DNA of 64,000 nt from Xanthomonas sp. (GTDB lineage: Bacteria; Pseudomonadota; Gammaproteobacteria; Xanthomonadales; Xanthomonadaceae). A program made the position numbers and the translations under genes. A model generated the notes under the pieces. The model searched no databases, was not told the origin of the DNA, and saw nothing but the letters and a program-made list of their open reading frames with translations. The stretch lies in the NCBI RefSeq assembly GCF_017163755.1, contig NZ_JAFIWC010000013.1:62001-126000 (forward strand), given 5' to 3'. Position 1 is the first letter of the stretch. Every line of letters begins with the position of its first letter. Of this stretch, positions 25,912 through 34,388 are shown one piece after another.

Positions 25912-26000
25912 GTCGTTGCTTCCTTAGTTTCATGGCGCCGGAATTGACGCCACATATCTGCGCCAGCACCTGGCGCAAATCTATGAAACGCGCGCCTGGC

Positions 26001-27047
26001 TCAGGCCAGCTCGGCGTCCGTTTTTCGATAGTCCTTGATGAACTCTGCAAATCGAATGGGCGCTGCATGGGGTCGATAGCGCCACTGCGGCGATGGATCA
26101 GCGAGAAACTCGCAGAACATGTCCAGTACCGGCAATTCAGGACACCAGTCTTCCAGGAACAGAAACTGTCCGGCCTGGTTGGCTTCGAGGAATGTCCATT
26201 CGCCGTCGCTTCCGACCAGGAAGTCGAAGCCCGCCGAGACTAGCCCAAGACGCTCCATCAGCGCGAGGCAGCGGATTTGCACGTCCTCGGGAACGTTCGC
26301 CCGCTCACAGCACTCGATCGCTCCTTGTACCAAGCGCCAATCCAAGCAATCATGCGAGGACACGTCGATCTTGATGGCCGCGCACTGGCGTCCGAAGAAC
26401 TGCGCGCGTACCTCATATGCGTGCTCGACACGACGCTGGTATATGCCGGGAACGGCACGCAGCACTGGATCGTTCGGCAGATCGGCCTCCCTTACCCGAG
26501 CCGTGTAGGTTGCCCTACGGCGCCCCTCCTGCAACCAGACGTAGCCTTGCAGCGGCTTGTAGATGCAGTCGGCGTGCTGGCCGAGGAATGCGCGAATCTC
26601 AGCGGGATCGTTTCCGATCAGGGTCTCAGGGATGCGCAAGCCAATCTCGACCGCGCAGGTGAGTTGGTGGATCTTGTTTTCCGCCCTGGCCACCGACTCG
26701 ACGGGGTTCACCCATTGAGCGCGCGCCAGCAGCTGATACAGTCCGTCGCGTGCGGCCGAGACTTCGCGACGCATGAACGGCGCGTCCTCATCGGCTACCG
26801 GGCTGGTCTGGATCGACTCGTATGGGCGGCGGTTCCAGACCACGCCGATGGACTCCAGCGATATGGGCCGTCCGCCCAGATCCAGGCGCGTCTGCGATCC
26901 CTGTGCGTCGAAGCGCAGGCTCAATGTATCTGCGCGTGTCAGGTTGTCGCTGCTCAGGCGATGCACCGTGCGACCCTTTACACGCATGGCATATTCCACC
27001 GCCAGCGCATGAAAATCCTCGCTCCCGGCCACGATCAGCAGTTTCAC
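26001..27047 (-). CDS. ATP-grasp RiPP ligase (MvdC/MvdD, graspetide type)
   Basis: The 348-residue protein shows the features of the MvdD-like family. These are an N-terminal pre-ATP-grasp domain with VVWNRRPYES, a central lysine in YKPLQGYVW, and the metal-binding C-terminal motif FLEANQAGQFLFLED, then a PVLDMFCEFLAD tail. Such ligases phosphorylate Asp or Glu side chains and join them to Ser, Thr or Lys in a precursor core. The neighbouring precursor is the obvious substrate. The start is a GTG that overlaps the stop of the preceding oxygenase gene (GTGA), so the pair is translationally coupled. Confidence 0.85.
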   Translation of the reverse strand: MKLLIVAGSEDFHALAVEYAMRVKGRTVHRLSSDNLTRADTLSLRFDAQGSQTRLDLGGRPISLESIGVVWNRRPYESIQTSPVADEDAPFMRREVSAARDGLYQLLARAQWVNPVESVARAENKIHQLTCAVEIGLRIPETLIGNDPAEIRAFLGQHADCIYKPLQGYVWLQEGRRRATYTARVREADLPNDPVLRAVPGIYQRRVEHAYEVRAQFFGRQCAAIKIDVSSHDCLDWRLVQGAIECCERANVPEDVQIRCLALMERLGLVSAGFDFLVGSDGEWTFLEANQAGQFLFLEDWCPELPVLDMFCEFLADPSPQWRYRPHAAPIRFAEFIKDYRKTDAELA

Positions 27048-27628
27048 GGCGCAATCCCCGTGCGGGGGCCGGTATGGCGACGGCCATCAAAGCGATGCCC
27101 GGCCTGCGGACCGTCGACATCGACGTAGTGCAGGAACAGCTGCAGCCAGTTGCCTTCAGCCAGGGGCTCGCGCCAATGCGGAAGATCGGCTCCCTGGAAC
27201 AGCAAGGCATCGCCCACTGCAAGCTCGATCCGTTCCACCTGTCCCTTGCTCTCCAGCAGGATGGGCCACGCCGGAGGTGCTCCTTCATGGCCGACAGTCA
27301 GGGTGAGGCTGTATTCGCAGGAAGCACGATCCGTATGCTTGTCCAGTCGCGATTCCGGCGTGTAGAAGCGCAGGAACGAGTAGGTAGGGAAAAGCCGCTT
27401 TCCGACCAGTTTTTCCACCTCCGGCAACAGGCGCACCAGCAACGCTTCCCCAAAGGCGTCGGAATACCTACCCAAGGAGCAGGTGCTTTGCTCGAGCTTG
27501 AAGTAGTTCCCCGCCATCACATAGCTCTTTGCGTATTCGAAGTAGAGCCACATGATCTCTGGCAAGACGAGTCCCTCCAACTGCACGAAGCGACGCTGCA
27601 TGAAGCTGTGCTTGCGGTCTTCGTTCAT
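27044..27628 (-). CDS. 2-oxoglutarate/Fe(II) oxygenase of the RiPP locus
   Basis: The 194-residue protein carries a probable facial triad, His98-x-Asp100 (DKHTDRASCEYSLTLTVG) and His151 (LPHWREPL), within a cupin-like beta pattern. An Arg/Lys for 2-oxoglutarate is less obvious than in its neighbours; Arg153 is a candidate. A GGGAGA ribosome site supports the ATG at 27628 rather than the in-frame GTG at 27643. It overlaps the ATP-grasp start. A hydroxylase acting on the precursor core is the likely role. Confidence 0.75.
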   Translation of the reverse strand: MNEDRKHSFMQRRFVQLEGLVLPEIMWLYFEYAKSYVMAGNYFKLEQSTCSLGRYSDAFGEALLVRLLPEVEKLVGKRLFPTYSFLRFYTPESRLDKHTDRASCEYSLTLTVGHEGAPPAWPILLESKGQVERIELAVGDALLFQGADLPHWREPLAEGNWLQLFLHYVDVDGPQAGHRFDGRRHTGPRTGIAP

Positions 27629-27648
27629 CAGGCGTTCTCCCACTTGAT

Positions 27649-28239
27649 CTATGGATGAGTAGTGAGAGCGGCCGGAGCGGCGCTCTCATGGGCGGCTGCC
27701 AGCGCAGCGAGCATCTGCGGACGCAGCCCCGCACCTGCTCTCACCTGCGCCCAGTGGAAGAGATCGCGCAAGAAGCGTTGTCCACTGCCTTGTTCGATCA
27801 GGTTGGCGCACTCGATCTCGATGAGGCCGCCTAGCGCCTCGGCTTCTACGGAAATGAGCTCACCGGTGTCTCGATGCCTCAGCACTCCGGTGTCGAAGGC
27901 TTCGAGGAAGGCATCGGGGCGGTTGCTGACGCAGAAGAGGTAAACGAGGCGCTCGGCCTGCGCACCTATCATTCGCACGACCAACGAGCGATCGGCCACG
28001 TCGAGCCGGCGCAATGCGAACACATTGGTGCCGTAGACGCTGTGGAACAGCCCTGCGGCGCCGACCGCGGGCGGGCAGGACCAGGACTGCAGGATGCTGT
28101 ATGTTCCTGCGAGATGCTCCAGCAACGTCCGGCCGGAATGCGGCACCTGGTCCGAACGCAGTATCTGCAGGTACTCCAGCAACTCCGGCGGAAGCTCGGC
28201 TACGGCAGAGGCCATGGAATGTGGGGCGGCCCTGGACAT
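27649..28239 (-). CDS. DUF6817-like helical protein of the RiPP locus
   Basis: The 196-residue protein contains TLLEHLAGTYSILQSWSCPP and AGLFHSVYGTNVFAL. These conserved His-containing helices are what I recall for DUF6817, a helical domain distantly like HD hydrolases and often found near Fe/2-oxoglutarate enzymes. No nuclease-type HD pair is certain. The start at 28239 lies 2 bases after the stop of the preceding oxygenase gene. A role in peptide modification is suggested only by its position inside the operon. Confidence 0.6.
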   Translation of the reverse strand: MSRAAPHSMASAVAELPPELLEYLQILRSDQVPHSGRTLLEHLAGTYSILQSWSCPPAVGAAGLFHSVYGTNVFALRRLDVADRSLVVRMIGAQAERLVYLFCVSNRPDAFLEAFDTGVLRHRDTGELISVEAEALGGLIEIECANLIEQGSGQRFLRDLFHWAQVRAGAGLRPQMLAALAAAHESAAPAALTTHP

Positions 28240-28241
28240 TG

Positions 28242-28850
28242 CTAATGCGCCACCTGGGTCTTGAACACCACGGTGATTCTCAGCTCTGGACATTCGCGAC
28301 TGGGCGAGCGCGCAACGTGCGGGGTCGCTCCGCGGAAGACGGCCACACGGCCGGGCCTGGGATATACCGCGTGGGTAATGTCGCCGGTTTCAGGCACCAC
28401 AAATACGGTCTCGCCGGACCAATTCGGATGCCATACGCCATGGGCGTAGTAGACCACCGTGAGATAGTCGTCCTTGTCTGAGCTGTCGGTGTGCACATAG
28501 CCCTCCACCCCATAGGTGTGAGCGTTGGCATAGACCCGAATGGGCTCTTGCCCGGCCAGCACCGTGTCCGCCAGGCATTTCCACAGTTCGTAGATGGGCT
28601 GGGCCTGGGCATTGCTGGCAAGTTCGTCGAGGCAGCCGGCGCGGCTGCTCTTGTCTCCGCCCGCGAAATGCGCGTGCCAGAATCCAAAGCGGTCATGTTC
28701 CTTCACCGACTTCCAGCCATACGCCCAGATCGGTCGGCGCACCAGTCGCAACACCTCAGTCTGCAGGGCGTCGGGAACAAGATCATCAACCACGTTTACC
28801 CCGCCTAGTGCGGGAATACCTGGCACTTTCGATCGCTTCTTGGTAGCCAC
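28242..28850 (-). CDS. 2-oxoglutarate/Fe(II) oxygenase, P4H-like, of the RiPP locus
   Basis: The 202-residue protein has the complete triad and co-substrate residue: His120-x-Asp122 (GYVHTDSSD), His178 (GATPHVARSPS) and Arg191 (ELRITVVFK). The pattern fits prolyl-hydroxylase-like enzymes. The start is GTG with an ideal AGGAGGT site 7 bases upstream. It is the first enzyme gene after the HlyD adaptor in the transcript. Its presence with two further oxygenases implies several hydroxylations of the seven-proline core, or different residues for each enzyme. Confidence 0.82.
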   Translation of the reverse strand: MATKKRSKVPGIPALGGVNVVDDLVPDALQTEVLRLVRRPIWAYGWKSVKEHDRFGFWHAHFAGGDKSSRAGCLDELASNAQAQPIYELWKCLADTVLAGQEPIRVYANAHTYGVEGYVHTDSSDKDDYLTVVYYAHGVWHPNWSGETVFVVPETGDITHAVYPRPGRVAVFRGATPHVARSPSRECPELRITVVFKTQVAH

Positions 28851-28918
28851 GGAATTACCTCCTCTTGACAGAAAGGAGCTACGTTGGCGCTACTTACGCT
28901 GACGTAACGTTCAACGCG

Positions 28919-30181
28919 TCACAGGGACAAGCCGCCATGGGAGTACAGAGGCTCAAAGATCCACTCGATGAGCCGACTTCGCTCACCGAGGATGTCAGCC
29001 TCCAGCGCCATTCCAGGCTTGAGTTGCTCGGGCTTGCCGTAAGCCAGGATGTCCTGGCGCGACAGAGAAACGGTGACCCGATACATGGGTTCGCTCACGG
29101 CGCCCAGTCCATCCATCAGTGCTGCGACTTCCACGGGACTGAGCGCGCTGCGGCTAATCTGCTTCACCCGGCCTTCCTGATGGCCGAACTTCTGGTACGG
29201 ATACGCCTGGTAGCGCAGCAGCACCTTGTCGCCCGGATCGATAAAGCCGATCGCCCGACTGGGCACCAGCAGCCCTGCTTCCAAACGCCCGTCCTGTGGC
29301 AATACGCTCATCAGCGGCTGCCCGGCTTCCACCGCTTGGCCTGGCTTGAATAGCTGAGTAGCGACCACGCCGCTGACCTGCGCCGTCAGCGCCAATTCGC
29401 CACGTGCGAGAGTCTCAACTTGTTCCTGTTCCAATTGCGCCAGGGCGGTACGCAAGCCGGCTTCGCCGACTTGGCGTTGTACCGGCAGTGCGCGCAGGGA
29501 TTGCTCAAGCTGCGCGATCGAGCGCTCGGCGCCGATGGCCTGGCGCTGCAGCGCCTGCCTATTGCTGACCTGTTCCAGCACCTGGGTCCGTTGCTGCTTG
29601 ATCTGCAACTCACTGACGTAGTTGCCGCTGCGTAGCCGCTGCAGGCGTTCCAACACCTCCTCGTCCAGCGTTACCTGCTGGTTGCGAGTGGTGATTTCTT
29701 CGCGGATCTTTTCAAGTTCGCGACGAGCGTTGGTGAGTTGCTCCACCAGGCCGTTGCGTTGCGCGTCCAGCAAGTCCTGATCTGCGAGACGCGTATCCTT
29801 GAGGCCTTGGGCACGCCGGCGCAGGCGCGCCTCGACTGCGGCCAGTGCGTCCCCGTCGCTGAGCGTCGCCCGTGGCACTGTCAGGACCGCAACGGTCTGC
29901 CCCGCCTCGACACGGCCGCCTTCTGTCACATCGATGCGCGCAATCACGCCCGTTGCGGGCGCCAACACGGTCGCCATGCCGCGCATCGGCATCAGTTGCC
30001 CGACCACGCGGGAGCGCTTGGTGTAGTGACCGAACACGAGAAACAGCACCACCAGGGCCGCCGCGCACAGCGAGAATATCGACAGTACCCATAGGCTAAC
30101 GGGTTGTGCGAGGCAGATGCGGCCTAACCAGCGATTGTGTTTTGCCTCGACAGCTTCCTTGCGAAACAGGCTTTGCGCCAT
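28919..30181 (-). CDS. HlyD-type membrane-fusion protein of the RiPP exporter
   Basis: The 420-residue protein has one N-terminal membrane helix (about residues 31-52), split lipoyl halves (APATGVIARIDVTEGGRVEAG and LTAQVSGVVATQLFKPGQ), and a long coiled coil between (about 100-230). This is the standard periplasmic adaptor for C39 ABC exporters such as the one at 21318. It is the promoter-proximal gene of the locus, and 795 bases without a gene lie upstream. Confidence 0.9.
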   Translation of the reverse strand: MAQSLFRKEAVEAKHNRWLGRICLAQPVSLWVLSIFSLCAAALVVLFLVFGHYTKRSRVVGQLMPMRGMATVLAPATGVIARIDVTEGGRVEAGQTVAVLTVPRATLSDGDALAAVEARLRRRAQGLKDTRLADQDLLDAQRNGLVEQLTNARRELEKIREEITTRNQQVTLDEEVLERLQRLRSGNYVSELQIKQQRTQVLEQVSNRQALQRQAIGAERSIAQLEQSLRALPVQRQVGEAGLRTALAQLEQEQVETLARGELALTAQVSGVVATQLFKPGQAVEAGQPLMSVLPQDGRLEAGLLVPSRAIGFIDPGDKVLLRYQAYPYQKFGHQEGRVKQISRSALSPVEVAALMDGLGAVSEPMYRVTVSLSRQDILAYGKPEQLKPGMALEADILGERSRLIEWIFEPLYSHGGLSL

Positions 30182-30976
30182 CGCTCACGGACTCCATTCC
30201 TTCGCTTGGTCCGAGCTTCTTCCAACAAAGGCCGAATGTCAACCCATGCGATGCGGTGGCCGTTCGGGCCGTTCCAACGGAGAACATCATCTGTCGGCAC
30301 GCTCGGCATCGCGCTATTCGCCACCACGATCAGGCGCTTGTGGCGGGCTCCCGTCACTGGCGATCGTCGCCAACTTCTCGACGGCGTGGTCCACGCTTTG
30401 GCGATACCGCTTGCACGCCACGACGCAGCCGCAGGTCTGCGAGCAGTCCGCGCGGTGCCTCGCACTGCTCGTCTGGCACTGAAGAAGGCCAAGCGTGTCG
30501 GCATGTTTCGAGCGCAGCGCAGGATGGACGTACGAGCCGCAGCGGTCGCCGCGCGCTCTGGATCGGTCGAATGGCAGTCAATGCCGGTATGGCGAAGCTC
30601 GGCCAAGGATTGCATTGACCTGGCCAATGCAGTCTCGCACCCACGCTCCGTAGCAATTCAAGACGCGGTCGGTTTCTGGCTCAGGCGGTTCTTCCTGGTG
30701 CAACGTTTCCCTTTCGCCGCGTTGTTATGGCACGCCGTTGCCATCCGGCAAACCGGGCCAATGTTCCATGGACGGTCGAACCGACTTCGCATCCAACGGC
30801 AAGGCGGCCATGGATGCTGCCACCGCGGTCAATCCACGGTCACTGCCGCTAGAAGCCAAGAAAGGCAGACGACGCGGCAATGGCCCCTACTGACACGCGG
30901 CGCATTTCTTCGCACGCACCGGCCAGACTCCGGGCACTGCTTCGCCGCGAGAATCGAAAGTGCCACCTCGCTGGAA
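30182..30976. other. Long intergenic stretch upstream of the RiPP operon
   Basis: Nearly 800 bases contain no reading frame that I can match to a family on either strand. Frames that stay open look like random high-GC translation. The promoter of the minus-strand operon is expected just above 30181. The length and composition suggest decayed sequence at the edge of an inserted block. Confidence 0.4.
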
Positions 30977-31162
30977 TTAGGCAGGCCCATCGAACAGGAC
31001 GAACATCAGCAGCGCCGCGGCCGCGGACACGCCCACCGCGAACAGGCGAAGCCACCTGCGGCGAACGGTGCGGCGCCGCGTGAGGTCCGGCAGGTCGAAC
31101 CAGTAGCCGCTGTCGCGATGCGAGGGGGAGGATTGGGTTCGCTTCGAGGATCCGGGAGACAT
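30977..31162 (-). CDS. Small single-span membrane protein
   Basis: The 61-residue protein starts at an ATG preceded by GGAG and has a polar N-terminal half rich in Ser/Arg, then a basic patch (RRRTVRRR) and one membrane helix (WLRLFAVGVSAAAALLMFVL). It begins 84 bases after the stop of the MipA-like gene on the same strand and probably belongs to its transcript. No family is recognised. Confidence 0.5.
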   Translation of the reverse strand: MSPGSSKRTQSSPSHRDSGYWFDLPDLTRRRTVRRRWLRLFAVGVSAAAALLMFVLFDGPA

Positions 31163-31246
31163 GGGCAACTCCATCTGGAAGGGCGAAGGCGATCGCGCGC
31201 GGGCCGCCCGTTGGTGCGGCGGCCGCACGCGCGTCACCGCGGCGGG

Positions 31247-32059
31247 TCAGAAGCGGAACAGATAGCCGGCCGAGATGCGGGTCTGCCGCGACTTCTCGAC
31301 CAACGGGCTCTCCTTGATCCCGTCGCCGAACCCGGTGCCGGCGACGTCCACGAAGAACGTGTGCCGCTCGGCGGGGCTGTAGTCCAGCCGCAGGCCCACC
31401 TCGGCATTCACCGTGGCCTTGCCGTCGTAGGCCGGGCGCGCCAGCGTGGCTTCCTCCGGGCGCACCCCGTAGTAGTAGGCCACGTACTTCTCGTCCACCC
31501 ACTCGGCCGCCACGCGCGGCGTCAGGCCGAAGCGGCCCATGCCGAAGCGGTGCTCGGCCTGCACGCGCCCGCGCGCGCCGCCACTCTTGTCCATCGCGTC
31601 CACCAGGTACTCGGCGGACACCTCGGCGAACGGGCTGTTCCACACCACGGCGCCGCCGGCCCACACGCTGTCGTCGCGTTCCTCCATGCCCTGCAGGTAG
31701 TCCGAATCCTCGGGGTCGTAGCCGTCCATGGTGTAGCGCGCCCGCACGCGGAAGCTCAGGTCCTCGCTGCCGTTGATCTTGAAGTCGAACCGTCCGGCGT
31801 TGATCTCCGCCCAGCGGTTCTCGAAGTACACGATCGGCAGCCCCTTCGTTTCCTGGTCGTAGTCGCGGTAGGGTCGGTCGATCACCGCCGCGCCCAGGCC
31901 GATGCCCCAGCGCGACGTCTTCGCCTCCGGCGCCTCGGCCTCCTGGGCCCCGGCCGGCAACGCGGCGGCCAGCCCAAGGGAAAGGACACCGGCCCACCCA
32001 AAACCTGTGCCCGGCGACGATGTGCCTGGCGACGAACGGCGTGATCCCTCATGACGCAT
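31247..32059 (-). CDS. MipA/OmpV-family outer-membrane protein
   Basis: The 270-residue protein has a signal peptide (about 1-38, ending PAGAQE) and alternating beta-strands of a 12-strand barrel, with WGIGLGAAVIDRPYRDYD at the start and a terminal aromatic (ISAGYLFRF). This is the MipA/OmpV pattern. The start at 32059 follows GAGGA. The divergent TetR gene and a palindrome in between suggest repression by that regulator. Confidence 0.8.
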   Translation of the reverse strand: MRHEGSRRSSPGTSSPGTGFGWAGVLSLGLAAALPAGAQEAEAPEAKTSRWGIGLGAAVIDRPYRDYDQETKGLPIVYFENRWAEINAGRFDFKINGSEDLSFRVRARYTMDGYDPEDSDYLQGMEERDDSVWAGGAVVWNSPFAEVSAEYLVDAMDKSGGARGRVQAEHRFGMGRFGLTPRVAAEWVDEKYVAYYYGVRPEEATLARPAYDGKATVNAEVGLRLDYSPAERHTFFVDVAGTGFGDGIKESPLVEKSRQTRISAGYLFRF

Positions 32060-32172
32060 CTTTGAATCCTCGGTAGGGCCGGCCACGGACGGGCCAGCGG
32101 GCTGATATGGGTTGTCCGGTCGGCAAGGCGAACGCTGCGCCCATCGCAACGCGCGAGGGAGCGCAGCCTTAC

Positions 32173-32221
32173 TGACCGATCGGACGGTAGCGATCCTAGC
32201 GCTATACTGACCGAATGGTCA
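32173..32221. promoter_or_regulatory. Palindromic TetR-type operator between MipA and TetR genes
   Basis: TGACCGAATGGTCA at 32208-32221 is an inverted repeat with 5-base arms and lies against a possible -10 (TATACT, 32203-32208). A related half-site pair, TGACCGATCGGA, lies at 32173-32184. The spacing and the divergent genes fit a TetR operator. The remaining part of 32060-32444 shows nothing else. Confidence 0.6.
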
Positions 32222-32444
32222 TTAAAAAATCGGAAACGGTAATTGGGCGTTCAGGCTTTCGCGCCCGCGCCCTGCAGCGCACCAGATGTCCAATGCGCAG
32301 ACACGACGGCCGCCCAGCGGACGGCCGCGGCCGCCGCCTGGGCGGCACCGGCTACACTGGCCGACGGGGGTCGCTTGCCGCGTTGCAGACTCGCCGGCCT
32401 GGGCCGGGCGGGACCGGAACGGCCCGAACGACAGAGGCGACGTC

Positions 32445-33092
32445 ATGACCACGAAGCAAGCGAAGAAGACGCCCGGAACGGCCGAGGGTGCGAAGAAACG
32501 AACGCGGCTGTCCCCGGAGGTCCGCCGCAAGCAGATCCTGGAGGCCGCGCTCGTGGAATTCAGCGCGCAGGGGTTCGCCGCCACCAGCATCGCCATGATC
32601 GCGCGGCGCGTCGGCATCTCCAAGGCCAACGTCTACGTGCACTTCTCCAGCAAGGACGAGATCTTCGAGACCTTGCTCAGGTCGCTGTCCGCGCTGGGAA
32701 GGACGCAAGGCAACTGGCGCCAGATCGAGGACACCCACGACGTCCCCGGCTTCATCGACAACCTGATCGACGCCACCTACGCCGCCCTAACCCCCGAAGC
32801 CCTGGCCATCCTGCGGCTGATGATCGCCGAAGGGCACCGCATCCCCGACGTCCTGACCAAGTGGAACGAAGCCAACGTCAGTGCCCGCGCGGAACGCCAG
32901 GCCATCATCGACGAACAGGTGGCGGCGGGCCGCATGAAGCGCAGCGTGCTCAGCGAATACTTCCATTTCGCCATGACCCCGTTCGTGTACGCGGGCGTGG
33001 CCAAACTGGTATTTGGCGACGCCGCCACCGAAGAGCTGGAGCGGATGAAGGAGGCGCATCGCAAGCTGTTGCATCAGCTTTTGGAGCCATAG
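32445..33092 (+). CDS. TetR-family transcriptional regulator
   Basis: The 215-residue protein has the TetR N-terminal domain: RRKQILEAALVEFSAQGFAA, then IARRVGISKANVYVHFSSKDEIF. A helical C-terminal domain follows. It is divergent from the MipA/OmpV gene with operator-like palindromes between. The ATG at 32445 gives the usual short N-terminal arm before the first helix. Confidence 0.88.
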   Translation: MTTKQAKKTPGTAEGAKKRTRLSPEVRRKQILEAALVEFSAQGFAATSIAMIARRVGISKANVYVHFSSKDEIFETLLRSLSALGRTQGNWRQIEDTHDVPGFIDNLIDATYAALTPEALAILRLMIAEGHRIPDVLTKWNEANVSARAERQAIIDEQVAAGRMKRSVLSEYFHFAMTPFVYAGVAKLVFGDAATEELERMKEAHRKLLHQLLEP

Positions 33093-33191
33093 CCAGCGAG
33101 CTGTACGCGCAGGCAGAAATGACGTAGCAAACGGTAAGTTGATGACGAACTCGGACTGTAGCCGGAAGCAAACCGGCTCGCAGTTGCAGTA

Positions 33192-34232
33192 TCATTCTGC
33201 TAGAAGTTGCGCCCGCAACTCTGCCTCTGACACGTCGGGGCACCATTCGACCTTGACCTTGCCATCAGTGATCCGTACATGCCCACCAATGCGCGCATGC
33301 GGCGGCACAGCCTCGCTGTGGTAATGAAAGTAATCGCTGCCACTATCCATCTCCAGCGACAAGGTAATGCCTTCGACGCTGTGACGCCGGCACAAACCGA
33401 GTAGCGCGCCTTTCTCAGCTGCCAGCGATCCTGCGTCTGTCGGCTCGAAGTAGGCAATCAAGGCCCTTTCCAATATGTATGCCTCATCGCGGCAGTCAAC
33501 CTTACGCGATGTCGCCCCTCCACCGACCATGATGATGCCGAACGGGCGCAGATGCGTAACCACATGCGCGTCCATCACTAGGAAAAAAGCGAATAAGTCA
33601 CGACCTTCTGCACGAGCCCTGTCACGGACGCGCCTATAGCCATCGTGCCCACCCTTGACTCCCTTCCGTGTGTTATTGAATACACGAGTTTTGGGGTTCT
33701 TCGTCATCCCCACATAGTGCACTTGCGATTGTTGGCCCAAATTCCACGAATATTTCTCCAGCAAGTTGTGAATTGACACCGAAATCTTGGTTGCCGACCC
33801 ATCTGCGTTAGACGGCAACTCAAACGTGAGGAACTTGTCCGTCCAGCGGAACTTGCAGCGTAACGGCGCACTGGGCGGCAACAGGCCAAGCAAGGGCAGC
33901 GGCAATACGATTTTTTTCAGATGCCGCTGCGGTCCGAGCTCGACCCATACGATCAAACACTTCCGCCAAAAGCTGTAGCGCGGCGGTCGTCGTGAAGATA
34001 TACGCACACGCGGCCGTGATGCGAGGAAGTAAACAAAGTGCTGCGGCTCGTTTGCGGCTACCTGTGCACAAAGGTGATCGAGTGCAAGTTCCACAGCCTT
34101 GCGTACATTGCCACCCTCGGGCCCTTCATCAACGCAGTCCAGCCACACCAACGTGGTATGGCGCAAACCTACCAGCCATCGTTGCGTGCCCTGAGACAAG
34201 CCATCGAAGAGATCGCCGAAGTATCCACTCAT
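33192..34232 (-). CDS. Protein with a GIY-YIG-like domain, unknown role
   Basis: The 346-residue protein contains VHYVGMTKNPKTRVFNNTRK near the middle and ILERALIAYFEP later, which recall the GIY-YIG nuclease fold (Tyr pair, Arg, Glu). The assignment is tentative because the first motif is VHYVGMT. Composition is less GC-rich than the flanks and more even in codon use, consistent with acquired DNA. No partner gene is apparent. Confidence 0.5.
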   Translation of the reverse strand: MSGYFGDLFDGLSQGTQRWLVGLRHTTLVWLDCVDEGPEGGNVRKAVELALDHLCAQVAANEPQHFVYFLASRPRVRISSRRPPRYSFWRKCLIVWVELGPQRHLKKIVLPLPLLGLLPPSAPLRCKFRWTDKFLTFELPSNADGSATKISVSIHNLLEKYSWNLGQQSQVHYVGMTKNPKTRVFNNTRKGVKGGHDGYRRVRDRARAEGRDLFAFFLVMDAHVVTHLRPFGIIMVGGGATSRKVDCRDEAYILERALIAYFEPTDAGSLAAEKGALLGLCRRHSVEGITLSLEMDSGSDYFHYHSEAVPPHARIGGHVRITDGKVKVEWCPDVSEAELRAQLLAE

Positions 34233-34388
34233 ACATCAGTCCCATTGAACATGGCCAGCAAGTTCTGGATGACTGCGTCCATTTAGCCCCTCCTTCGCAC
34301 GATAGCCATGATATCGGCAGTCATGCCCCTGCACTGACTAAGCCGCTAAGCTTCGGCCGATGCCCGGACCGCATAAAGGACGCACACG

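Noticed and set aside
26001-27047. ATP-grasp protein considered as RimK or D-Ala-D-Ala ligase
   Set aside because: The WNRRP and EANQAGQ motifs and the RiPP context fit MvdD-like maturases better.
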